Shown here: positions 12,588-22,158 of the stretch, one piece after another
How positions within the stretch are numbered: position 1 is the first letter of the stretch
Layout: the number at the start of each line of letters is the position of its first letter
DNA from: Buxus sempervirens
Lineage: Eukaryota > Streptophyta > Magnoliopsida > Buxales > Buxaceae
Direction of reading: 5' to 3'
Assembly (NCBI GenBank): GCA_947561395.2
Contig: OX387186.1
Span: forward strand, 3,812,835-3,876,834
DNA: 64,000 bases
Translations under genes and position numbers: made by a program
Notes under the pieces: model-generated
Told to the model about the DNA's origin: nothing
Seen by the model: the letters and a program-made list of their open reading frames with translations, nothing else
The model's database searches: none

Positions 12588-12595
12588 TATATATA
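12588..12595 (+). promoter_or_regulatory. Candidate TATA box of the decarboxylase, within MITE sequence
   Basis: TATATATA lies 115 bp upstream of the decarboxylase ATG, a plausible distance for a plant TATA box plus a short leader. It belongs to the terminal part of the MITE. Inferred from position only. Confidence 0.35.
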
Positions 12596-12709
12596 GAGGC
12601 TGCACAGTCCCTTGTCCGAATTAATATAAACCTTGCTTCCTGTTCCTGTGTGGTTACACCCTTCAGTACCAGTATCGATCCCAAATCACTAGATTTTCAG
12701 CCAAATTAA

Positions 12710-14203
12710 ATGGGTACCCTCAACACCCCCAACGTCTTCAATCCCCTGGATATTGACGCCTTCACTGATGAATCGCGTATGGTGATCGACTTCATTGCCA
12801 AATACTACGAAGATATCGAGAGTCACCCCGTTCTGAGCCAAGTTGAACCCGGCTATCTTCGCAAGCTGTCTCCCGACGTTGCACCAGACTCACCGGAGCC
12901 CCTGCAAGTCATTCTCCATGACATCCGCAACGCCATTATCCCCGGCCTTACTCACTGGCAGAGTCCCAACTTCTTTGCTTATTTTCAAGCCAATGCCAGC
13001 ACTGCAGCCTTTCTGGGCGAGATGCTATGCACCGGCTTTAACGTTGTCGGCTTCAGTTGGATCTCGTCTCCTGCTGCCACCGAACTAGAAGCCATTGTCA
13101 TGGATTGGATGGGGAAGCTGCTTAAGCTGCCACAAACCTTTCTCTTCTCCGGAACTGGTGGCGGTGTCTTACAATCTACCACATGTGAAGCCATCGTGTG
13201 CACTCTAGCAGCCGCAAGAGACAGGGCCTTGAAAACTATGGGTGCACATGCTTTTATAACAAAAATGGTAGTTTATGGATCTGACCAGACTCATTCTACT
13301 CTTCAAAAGGCCGCTAAGTTGGTGGGCATCCCTCCAACCAATTTCCGGCCCCTCCCCACATCAGCCTCCACAGGCTTTGCATTGTCACCGGAAGATGTCC
13401 GTGTGGCCATGGAGGAAGATTTGGCGTCTGGGTTAGTTCCCTTGTTTCTTTGTGCCACTGTTGGGACTACGTCAGGCGGGGCCGTCGACCCCGTTGAAGG
13501 CCTCGGCCGTGTGGCCAGAGAGTATGGAGTTTGGTTGCACATAGACGCAGCTTATGCAGGCAGCGCCTGCATATGTCCAGAATTCAGGAACTACCTGGAC
13601 GGGGTGGAACTTGCCGATTCACTAAGCATGAACCCACATAAGTGGTTCCTCACTAACATGGACTGTTGTTGTTTGTGGGTGAAGGAGCCGGGATGCTTAG
13701 TGGAATCCTTATCTACTGATCCCGAGTTTCTGAAGAACAAGGCCAGTGAATCCCACCAAGTAATAGATTATAAGGACTGGCAGATTTCACTGAGCCGACG
13801 CTTCCGAGCTATCAAGCTGTGGCTGGTGATTCGGAGGCATGGTGTGGCCAACTTAATGATCCACATAAGAAGTGACATAAAATTGGCCAAGCGCTTTGAA
13901 GAATTGGTTATGGAGGACGGGAGATTTGAGGTGGTGGTGCCTAGGAGATTTGCATTGGTGTGCTTCAGACTAAGGCCAAAGGAAGAAGACGACGGCATGG
14001 AGTTGAACAGTAAGCTGCTAGAGGCTGTAAATTCCAGTGGACGCGCTTACATGACCCATGCAATGATTGGTGGCATCTACGTGATAAGATGTGCAATTGG
14101 GACGACGCTGACTGAGGAAATACACGTTGAAGGACTCTGGAAACTGATTAAGAACAAAGCTGATGCCCTTTTAGGGGAGATGAAATCGTCTGCGGCGAAG
14201 TAG
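12710..14203 (+). CDS. TYDC: Tyrosine/DOPA decarboxylase (plant aromatic L-amino acid decarboxylase), intronless
   Basis: A 497-aa group II PLP decarboxylase, the usual full length, in a single exon like poppy and parsley TYDC genes. The N-terminus ([20 protein letters not shown]) and [16 protein letters not shown] (82-97) are typical. SGTGGG at 147-152 binds PLP phosphate, H205 (SDQTHS) stacks on the cofactor, D279 (HIDAAYAG) pairs with its nitrogen, and K311 (NPHKW) forms the Schiff base. In the mobile catalytic loop Y354 (VIDYKDWQ) is retained; Phe here marks aldehyde synthases. S362 (SLSRRF) is the Ser seen in tyrosine/DOPA enzymes where tryptophan decarboxylases have Gly. Predicted reaction: tyrosine/DOPA to tyramine/dopamine plus CO2 in the cytosol, feeding amides or benzylisoquinolines. 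All key residues are intact. A MITE/LINE nest ends about 100 bp upstream. Confidence 0.95.
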   Translation: MGTLNTPNVFNPLDIDAFTDESRMVIDFIAKYYEDIESHPVLSQVEPGYLRKLSPDVAPDSPEPLQVILHDIRNAIIPGLTHWQSPNFFAYFQANASTAAFLGEMLCTGFNVVGFSWISSPAATELEAIVMDWMGKLLKLPQTFLFSGTGGGVLQSTTCEAIVCTLAAARDRALKTMGAHAFITKMVVYGSDQTHSTLQKAAKLVGIPPTNFRPLPTSASTGFALSPEDVRVAMEEDLASGLVPLFLCATVGTTSGGAVDPVEGLGRVAREYGVWLHIDAAYAGSACICPEFRNYLDGVELADSLSMNPHKWFLTNMDCCCLWVKEPGCLVESLSTDPEFLKNKASESHQVIDYKDWQISLSRRFRAIKLWLVIRRHGVANLMIHIRSDIKLAKRFEELVMEDGRFEVVVPRRFALVCFRLRPKEEDDGMELNSKLLEAVNSSGRAYMTHAMIGGIYVIRCAIGTTLTEEIHVEGLWKLIKNKADALLGEMKSSAAK

Positions 14204-15310
14204 ATTAACGAGGCCATATCGTATCCTCTGCGACCCAAAAAAAAACCTTTATTATATTCTTATAATATAATAAAGTTGTCAGGAATATGATAAAACATAT
14301 AAAATTCACCCCTGCTATATAAGCTTGATTGAGCTGATGGTAGGAACCGTGCTCTAGGTTAATATAATATTACTAGGTAATCAATTAAGCTGCCCCGATT
14401 GTTCTATCGTAGAAAGTCATGGCTGAATTTCGTTTAAGTTTTCACATTTATGCGAGAATAAAGTTTCTCTCGGATTCTATTATCTTTATATGCTTATATA
14501 TCTTTCGTTATTTCAGATTTGATGAACGTGTGATTTTATGGGTGATTCTATAAATTGATGAAAGGCAGTAAACTTTAATTTGGGAATGATGGTAGAGTAG
14601 TGTTAGCGAAAATCTATATTATGAAAAATTGTTGGAATCTAATGTATGAATGTATGTGACGTGAGTTGCGTAAAGGCTTTAGTATATGTGAAACACTAGG
14701 TGAACACTAATGGATCGTGATTGTTGAGGCAAAATTCGGAATCATGACATTATAGGGTTATCTAGGATATGGGAAATATTGTCACACGATAAATTAGTTA
14801 TTAAGACACATGACTTTGTACTAATTTTTGTGATTGCTCAACGGAAATTTACCATGTAGAAAGAAATCACAAGAGGGATGTTGCAACCGTTTCTCAACGC
14901 ATTTCCTTGGACAAAAACTCCGATTTTTCCTCTCCTCGGATGATAAATATTTCTCAATCAAACACAAATGAGCAAAATGTTGAATTGCTCATTTTTTGTA
15001 TTTGCTGTTTTTTTTTGTTTTTTTTTTCTTTGTCTTCTTTAGTTATATTTCATTTTCCTTTAGATAACTCCAGAGTATATCTTTGCATGGGTCAAACCAA
15101 AAAAGACACTTCGAATATTTTTATATTTACTAGAATAACAGATGCTAAGAAGAACAAGAGGCCTTGGATGCATAATGGGTCTTGAAGTACTATTTCTGCA
15201 TTTCTCTGACCAAATCCACCCACATTAAGATTACTCGTTAATGGTTGATCAAGCTTGATGGATTCATCCTTTAAAACAAATGAGAAAAATTGGATTCAAT
15301 TGTCAACTAC
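14204..15310. other. Decarboxylase 3' flank and spacer
   Basis: AT-rich, with a possible 3' UTR just after the stop (tataatataataaag at about 14261-14275). An open frame at 14907-15185 has biased composition and no recognisable domain. Nothing else is supported. Confidence 0.35.
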
Positions 15311-15323
15311 TCCTATTGGAAAT

Positions 15324-15490
15324 GAGGCCATATCAGCTGGTCCCTCAAGCTAGAAGATCTACTGGTCCAACGGTAGAAGGTGTGTACACATAGGTTTAAT
15401 GCACCTATGTGGACACATACATCACCGTTGGACCAGCAGATCTTTCAACCAAGAGCTCCAACAGATTTGAAGTCATTGGAAATAGGAGCA
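15324..15490. repeat. Foldback MITE, copy A
   Basis: The internal arms agatctactggtccaacggt (15354-) and accgttggaccagcagatct (15424-) are inverse copies around a short core with a second palindrome (cacctatgtggacac). The whole segment is found again in reverse orientation at 20522-20672. Outer ends near ctcctatt/aataggag may be the terminal repeats. No coding capacity. Confidence 0.7.
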
Positions 15491-16680
15491 GTTGGTTTCA
15501 AAAAATACCGGATCCCCACTTGCACAAGCAAATTATTGATAAAATTAAGTCCAAAATGACATTTTCTTTTGACCCAATCTTCAACTAAAATTGAAGATAA
15601 GTGGATGTGATAACATATATAGAACAAAATAAGTCCTTATTTATTTTTATTTTATTTGATTCAGATTTAAAATTCTAAGTATTTTTTACTGACAGGCCAT
15701 AGCAATTGCACCTATGGAGGGTGAACCTAATTGGTTATGGGTTCGAGTTCTTTTTTTGGTAGATAAGATATTCGCCTAATTTAATCACTTTCCTCCCTTG
15801 TCTTCTTCTAAAATTTTCCATAAGGATTCGCGTGGGGATTCAAACCATTTGACCATCTGGTTATGTTGGCGACCAAGTTGGGTGCACTGTAATATCCCAC
15901 TTCAATATTACGTTATGCAGATCAGATGGGTTGGCATGATGGTACAGGTAGGTTTGCCCTATTGGGTCAGCTCATCAAACTCACCTGTCACTACTTGTGC
16001 CTGTTGATGTGGGCCCCATTTCCTCTCTCCATGTCCCATGGTTTTGCACGTGTACATGTTTGATGAGGTGGCCCAGTAGGGAGTCACTTGCACCTACCCG
16101 CACCATGGACATCTCCACGCGCTATATGCTTGTGGAGTTGTGCACGTATCCATTACTGTTACAAAGCCAACACCTACGTTTAATCCCAAAAACACCCTTC
16201 ACTTTTTTTTTATCAAATTAACTCATTCTACACCACTTAGTTAATGCCACGTGTACCAATAATTAATTACCTAACAGTTTAATAACCAGAACGCCCTCAA
16301 TTCTCTTCCAAATTTGCTACCCGTGTATGTCACGTGCATTCCCTAAATAGTATTAATTATAATATAATCGGAACTACGGCAATAGAGGTTTTACTTAGAG
16401 ACATGTTGATGCTAAGTATTGATGAGCACCACAACATCCTTTACAATGAAGATTATGTAAAGATGAATATAATTAACAAGCATGTGATTGATTCATAGGA
16501 TTTTAAAAATAATTTTTTAAAAATATATTAACAAATCTTTATTTTTTTAAGTTTAAAGGGCAAATCACAATAACTTTGTACGTAGAACCTTTGTGGAGGA
16601 TTTATATCTCTTTTTCCTTAACAACCTTCACATAAGAGACTTTCCAAAAAAATTAAAAAAAAAAAAAGATAATGACGGTG
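15491..16680. other. Spacer without recognised genes
   Basis: AT-rich. A ttttttggtag run at 15751-15761 looks like the reverse of the tacc-poly(A) retroposon tails seen elsewhere here. Nothing further was recognised. Confidence 0.3.
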
Positions 16681-16684
16681 AGAT

Positions 16685-17120
16685 TTTAGACAATACTACT
16701 TTTCCCCTTGAGGTTTTTGAAATACTGATTTATCACCTTGAGATTTTCTCTATGTAACAGTTCCCCCTTTCTAGAGGTGAACGACAATATGGCTAAAAGT
16801 ATATATATTGCAATCTATGCCCCCTTTTTAAATACCAAGTCAACCCTTCAATGGATTAGAATAAAAGGGGAAAAGTTATAAATATATGTTTTTTTCTCTA
16901 GTTACTTTATCAGTCAAATCCCCATTGAAGGGGGTAAATTGATATTTCATAAGCCTTATAAGGGGGAAAGTGGGATTGTCACTTTATTGGTCAAACGTCT
17001 TGAAAGGGGTAAATTGTTATACACGGCAAACCTCAAAGTAGTAAACTAATATTCCATAAGCCTAAGGGGGAATGTGGAATTATTTGAAATCTTAAGGTGG
17101 TAAATTGTAGTTATCAAAAA
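16685..17120. repeat. Long imperfect foldback element
   Basis: Words from the left arm (ccccttgaggtttttgaaat, caccttgag) return as reverse complements in the right arm (cctcaaagtagtaaact, atttgaaatcttaaggtg). Inside are repeats of a gggggaaagtgg/gggtaaattg type. Decayed MITE-like structure with uncertain ends. Confidence 0.4.
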
Positions 17121-18172
17121 ACAAAAAGACAAAGACTATCTAGAAGAGGTGGTGCAGGATGTTTACTAGACATCCCCACATCCTTTGCAACTGCAAAATC
17201 CTACAGCTCTAGTATTAAAGGTTCTGATTAGTTCGTGAATATCAAAAAATTCAACAAAATAAATACAGTGACATTGGTTGAAACTTTTTTAGTTCAAACT
17301 TCCCAATCAAAGTCGTGCTACAGGTAGGGCTCTAGGAATTTTTCATGTTTCATGAGATGGAGCTGCATATTGTTTGCAACAAGATGGAGCCTGTAGTAAT
17401 GCCCGTAGTTTATTGGTATGTTGTTTATGAAACTCTACGGTGGATTCTGAGTATGAGGTGGATTATAGAATTAGGTTTTTTAATCTTTATGATAATCTAA
17501 ACCAAACGCCCTATTTCGATTCTAGAATTCAATTCTGGCTTGAATCCGATCCATAACGCCCACCAAATGACCCCTTAGTAAAATTTGACCCCTGATGAAT
17601 ACACGAGCACCACACATAAACCCAAGGATTGAAATTCTCTACGGGCGAGCCCATCCTCAATAACCATCGGCTAATTGGTACATCAGTAAATTGGTTGCAT
17701 TAGAAAAAATAAAAAATATTTTCAAGATGAAAGAAGAAAAAAAGAGAGAAAGACATAATGGTTGCTAAGTAGTAATCTAATATACTTGTTACGAACAAGC
17801 ACTTTTAAAAGCTAGTCTTTACGGTATTTCAATCGTGTTAAACAACCGTGTCACCTAAAAACTTAATCTTATAATTGAAGGGCGTATTGCCCATATACGT
17901 TTATTTATTTATTGGGAGAAGCCCTCTGGTTTCAAAAGAAACAAGGGGCACTCCATCAGAGGGAGGAGGGTCGAGGCCATGACCCATATACGATATTTCA
18001 ACATTAACTGTGATAAACTTGAAACGGAAGAATCGCTCTTAGAACCATGACAAACTGAGAATTAGAAATTAAAGAAACAAAGGGATTCTCAATTTCTGGA
18101 GACATTTTTCCATCAAACATAGTAGCATAACATGAAAAATCTATAGTAGTAAGTTAAACCACGGGTGTGGTG
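17121..18172. other. Spacer without recognised genes
   Basis: No open frame of note. About 17880-17980 (ggagaagccctctggttt...) looks like transposon end debris but could not be assigned. Confidence 0.3.
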
Positions 18173-18275
18173 GCCCAATGGTCCTGTAGGTAATACCTTC
18201 CCAATGGTCCTGTAGGTAATACCTTGGTAATTAGGAGGTTGAGGTACATGGTAATTAGGAGGTTGAGGTACATGG
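18173..18275. repeat. Two adjacent short tandem duplications
   Basis: cccaatggtcctgtaggtaa starts at 18173 and again at 18200. ggtaattaggaggttgaggt starts at 18226 and again at 18250. Each unit of about 24-27 bp occurs twice. Confidence 0.8.
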
Positions 18276-18284
18276 TGACGGTCC

Positions 18285-18338
18285 ATTCGCCCTAACTAAC
18301 ATTACCCAAAAAAAAAAAAAAAAATTCGCCCTAACTAA
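18285..18338 (+). mobile_element. Tail-only retroposon insertion
   Basis: attcgccctaactaa is present at 18285-18299 and 18324-18338. The 24 bp between is cattaccc plus a run of A. This is the structure left by target-primed reverse transcription of only the last bases of a poly(A)-tailed RNA. Confidence 0.55.
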
Positions 18339-18497
18339 TGCAGGGATATGTGATAGCTAGCTATGACTCAATTCAGTCTAAAGAGCCGGGGAAGCCACTA
18401 TGGTCACGCCCAAGGGTCCGCCACATTGGCAACGCCCTTCCTCCCTTTTTTTCTTACCAAAAAAAACCTTTTTTCTTACAAAAAAAAATTAATGCAG
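18336..18497 (+). mobile_element. Short SINE-like element
   Basis: taatgcag at 18336-18343 and 18490-18497 flanks about 146 bp that end in an A-rich tail. The core gccactatggtcacgccca is shared with the duplicated block at 54.2 and 55.1 kb, where it is followed by the same C/T-rich then cttacc-A tail. No protein coding; tRNA ancestry was not established. Confidence 0.5.
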
Positions 18498-18782
18498 TAA
18501 GTTCGAAAAGATCCAGATTAATTTGAATAAAGGGTAATGCATCCATACCATATAAATCTCACTCTCTCCATCTCCACCTTCTATAAGTAAATCCAATCAA
18601 CAAAGAAACTAGATGGAAAATATCACAACAAATGAAAACCAGACGAAGGAGAAAATAATTAAAAAAACAAAAAATTTCAAATACCCTAAACCCCAAGAAT
18701 ATATCCCTGTACATAGAAGACCAGACGTCATGGCGAAGATCTGTTTGATTAATTGCGTACAAGACGCTTAACGTTTTATATC

Positions 18783-19757
18783 TCAAAGGCTGTCAGGCAA
18801 TGGGAAGAAGTTCTGTGACCCAAAAGTGTTACGCGAGCTGTTTTGAACAAACACTGCGACACCGCACTTGCTGCCGTTAAAACCCTCCCAGAGTGGAAAA
18901 TTCACGGTTCCGGTCACCGTTTTCTTGGCAGAGATGTCCTTGACGGTGCAGAGTTTCTCAAGCTTCCGAACGACGAAATCGTTGGAGAGAACGCGCCCAC
19001 GGTTCTCTCCCTTGGGGCAGTCAGTGACCAACCCATTCTCGTAAAGAGCCACCATTACGTCCGCACCTTGACCGTCCACCTTTGTCCTCAAAGCTCCTGT
19101 TAAAGAAACCTGCAACGAATCTGCCGAAGGCCTTTGGAACGTCGCCTGTTTTTATTAAATTCAAGTGTAAATCACTACTGGTTTTCAAATTTTCATAAAA
19201 ATATGAAGGGAAAGCTACCAAAGAATTGAAAGATCGAATTGGACAGAGGAAAATGATGAGATCAGATCAAATCAAACCATGCCGAAGATGATATTATGGA
19301 TCGAACGAACCTGAAAGGTTGGAGAGGGGAAGCGAGCAGCGGATGTAATATTAGAGAACAGGGCGTCTTGATCGGTGCCCATGCATTGAGCTCTACCCTG
19401 AATCACCACCTGAGGCGTGAACATGGTGTCCAGCTTCAGCGCCTCAACGTAAGCCTTCTGTCTCACCGTCGATTGGCTCGACCCAAACGGATCCTTCCAT
19501 CCCATGTAATCCCAATAATCGACATGGTAAGCGAGCACGATCACCGGCACCTCCAGCTCGAAGTCTCCCCTTCCCAGCCTCGATATCAACAGCTCCGCCT
19601 CAGGCGATGTGGCACAGCCTTGCGACGAGAACAGCTCCACCAACACGGCTCCTCCCCTTCTCTGCTCCTCCGACGCTTGGTCGACGGTCGCGTTCTCCGG
19701 CGACGCGTCCTTTCTGGAAGAACCTTTGCCGAAGCACGCGAAGAGACGGGGCGCCAT
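18783..19757 (-). CDS. DUF1223 family protein (thioredoxin-like fold), 2 exons
   Basis: Exon 1 19757-19311 and exon 2 19109-18783 join in phase 0 (TTTCAG/gttcgt donor; ttgcag acceptor) for 257 aa. After a short basic head, residues 38-55 read VLVELFSSQGCATSPEAE, the family's N-terminal strand and cysteine motif. VIVLAYHVDYWDYMGWKDPF and TPQVVIQGRAQCMGTD are further signatures, and the C-terminal half has ALYENGLVT and a closing GSQNFFPLP. Bacterial relatives usually have a CxxC here; this protein has only C48 with Ser at the second site (CATS). No signal peptide or membrane helix is evident. The biochemical role of plant members is not known to me. Family call is strong, function open. Confidence 0.85.
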
Positions 19758-20520
19758 TCGGTCTCGCCAGGAGAAATTTGGTGGATCGGAGACTGGAAGG
19801 ACGGGTTAATTTCTTGAACAAGAAGAAAGATTCGGAGAAAGAATGGCGAAAAGAGAAGAAATGAAATGGAAAACGCTGCTGTTGAATAGAAATCTTTGGG
19901 TGGGGGAGAGGGAAAGGCGGCGAGCGAGACGCGCCAACACCTCAGACTTCGCTCTTTATTTTTCCTATTTCTGTCGTCATAGACATAGACATGGCGTGAA
20001 ATAATTGGGTAATAAAATTTTCTTTTTTTCAATATTTCCCAGGTGGCGACGAATCTGTTACCGACACAGACAGGTCGGTGACACGTTGCTTGCTTTGACG
20101 GTGTTGGGCTGGCTGTCACGAAGATGCCACCACCACAACGCCCGAAAATATTCCAGTGCCTTTGACGGGGTATTTTGATACTACGCCATGCGAATCATAA
20201 CAGGACATATTGATTTTACTATGTGGGCCCGGGCATTACATGTACATGCCGTCCAGATATACATGATATTATTGGTTATATAGGATAGATGGAGAGAACA
20301 CGCTCATCGGACGTTGAAATTTCTCTCTACCTACCCACAATTGTCATAGCGGTTAATATAGGTCCTCAAGCGGGTACATAGATCGAGCACATACAAAGCC
20401 CAAACTGTAGAAACCGTAATAGATAGACCTTTGAGCCCAAGCCTGAGACGGTTCGTCAACGTGCGAAGCCCCAAAACTATCTTTGTCCTTTTCGAATTAT
20501 ACAAAGGGTTTAGGCCGATT
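19758..20520. other. Upstream region of the DUF1223 gene
   Basis: GC-richer sequence directly upstream probably holds its 5' UTR and promoter. Several open frames here overlap the gene antisense or run through the leader and look like shadows. Confidence 0.4.
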
Positions 20521-20521
20521 T

Positions 20522-20672
20522 GAAATCTACTGGAGCCCTTGGCTGGAAGATCGGCTGGTCCAACGGTGTTATATGTGTCCACATAGGTGCATGAACCCTA
20601 TATGTACACATCTTCTACCATTGGACCAGCAGATCTTCCAACGTGAGGGATCAGCTAATATAGCCTCAGTTT
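20522..20672. repeat. Foldback MITE, copy B
   Basis: Reverse-complement counterpart of the element at 15324-15490. It shares gctggtccaacggtg, tgtccacataggtgcat and ttggaccagcagatctt in the expected order, and keeps the internal inverted repeat. Ends are approximate. Confidence 0.7.
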
Positions 20673-21055
20673 AGGTCCGGTTGAAGTTTTAGGAACAATC
20701 TTTGGGTTCTAGGCCCCACAGTTTCTTCAAAATGATTTTTAAAGCCGAACCCTTTGTTACAAAGGAACATCCTCGGGTACCCACTAGGCTATATAGCCTG
20801 GTTATCCCGTTTAACTACCACTGCACAGATGGAATGGTGTTGATTAGGCTTAGAATCGATCTTAAAGCCTGAAAATTGTACTGGTACAATCCAGTGCAAA
20901 CAAGGCAGCAAATACTGATGTTTATCTGCCTTACAACCTTCGATTTGAAATCATTTGATGTTCCCCCCTGCTCCTGCAATAAGTGATGCAATTTGAGTGA
21001 GATGGTGTCATATGCAAAATCTTACGATAACTGTTTTTCATATTGAAAAAGGAAC

Positions 21056-21263
21056 GAAATTGTTGGCAATGTTTGCCTGAATTGTTGCCCGCATCTAATG
21101 TGGGATGCTTCCATGTGGAGCAACCCACAGTCATTGCTTTTCTAATTGGGTCCTACAAAAAACATTTATCAAAGTTGAAAAGCACTAATCGTGGGATGCT
21201 CCACGTGGAAGCTTCCCACATCAAATGTAAGTAACAATTCAGGCAAACATTGCCAACGATTTC
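21056..21263. repeat. Near-perfect hairpin element, 87-bp arms
   Basis: Arm 21056-21142 and arm 21177-21263 are inverse copies with few mismatches over their length (ttggcaatgtttgcctgaat; gatgcttccatgtggagc), separated by 34 bp. Shape and size suit a recently active foldback MITE. A transcript would form a long dsRNA stem. Confidence 0.75.
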
Positions 21264-21493
21264 ATTCCATTGAAAAACATAACAGGCTTTTCTTATTGAA
21301 AAACGTGGTAGTATATTATTCAAACTGCATTGTCTACTGCAAAAGGAAGCATGAGATGATTTCCTCCTATTTGGCAAGCCTCTTGCTTTATGTAAAATTT
21401 GTGCCTCACCAGGGTTTGAAAGCCTCTAGCAAGAGGGTGCCACTTAGCTATGTTCATATTTAAGACCAGGGTTTGAATAGGCCTCTCACCAAA

Positions 21494-21583
21494 TCAAAGG
21501 GATTGTGTTTAACAGCTTGTCTCTAGTTAAGACCGTATTCAAAGGGATTGTGTTTAACAGCTTGTATCTAGTTAAGACCGTAT
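21494..21583. repeat. 45-bp tandem duplication
   Basis: The unit from tcaaagggattgtgtttaac to gttaagaccgtat is present at 21494-21538 and 21539-21583, differing by one base. Confidence 0.85.
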
Positions 21584-21942
21584 GAGTAGCTCAAGTTACA
21601 CTGACATGTAAAGTTTGCAGTCTCCTATGAAGTTGTACTCCCAAGAAGGCATGTTTATAAAGGTTGTGTGTAGACTGACTATTTGTCAAATGAGTAGTGC
21701 CAAAAAGGAATTTCCCAAAAAAAAAAAAATGTGGAGCATATGACAAGATGGCCTCACTAAGTTAACAATCAAAATTTTGAAAAATATCGAACTAGAAAGT
21801 TTTTTTGGATGTTAGTATGGGATCAATAAGATAATACATACATGTCAACAAAGTAGCCTTTAAATCACGTCGGAGCGTCTGGAGGAGTCGTTACTTATCC
21901 AACGATCGGAACGCGGCGCAGTCCGAACGTCTACTTTTTTTC

Positions 21943-21947
21943 AACGG
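21943..21947 (+). promoter_or_regulatory. AACGG core (MSA-like) upstream of the KEN-box protein gene
   Basis: AACGG in ttcaacggtcg lies 212 bp before the ATG, in a GC-richer leader. It matches the core but not the full consensus of the plant G2/M MYB3R element. Weak on its own. Confidence 0.25.
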
Positions 21948-22158
21948 TCGAATCGAAAAACCCGAGTTCGGAATAACTCTCCCAGAGATCTCCAGCGGCA
22001 TTCTCGTCGTTGTCCAAGAAACTCTCTTTGGGCGCAAGAATAAACAAGAACTCAATCGTCTTCCCTCGTCTCATCTGCTTCTCAATTGTCTCCAAAAAGC
22101 AACTTTAGTCCTCTGTGTAGCTTTTGCTTAAAGTTCTCCTCTGTCCAATTCCAGCAAA

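Larger units (their letters stand above)
12021..12612 (-). mobile_element. MITE split by a LINE insertion
   Basis: The MITE halves are 12021-12144 and about 12576-12612. Together, on the minus strand, they match the uninterrupted copy at 51321-51480. The outer ends form imperfect terminal inverted repeats (gactaaacagcctc at 12021; the reverse complement of gaggctgcacagtcc at 12597-12611). The split lies at 12145-12559, exactly where a LINE fragment is inserted. The right half places a TATATATA string at 12588-12595. Confidence 0.65.

Noticed and set aside
12560-12684. N-terminal part of the RNase H open frame
   Set aside because: This part is MITE and flanking DNA read through by chance; the LINE ends at the target duplication near 12560.
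13303-13542. Antisense frames within the decarboxylase
   Set aside because: Shadows of a GC-richer coding exon, without independent support.
15700-15760. Possible tRNA (ggttcgagttc B-box-like string)
   Set aside because: No A-box at the right spacing and no cloverleaf could be drawn; more likely retroposon tail debris.
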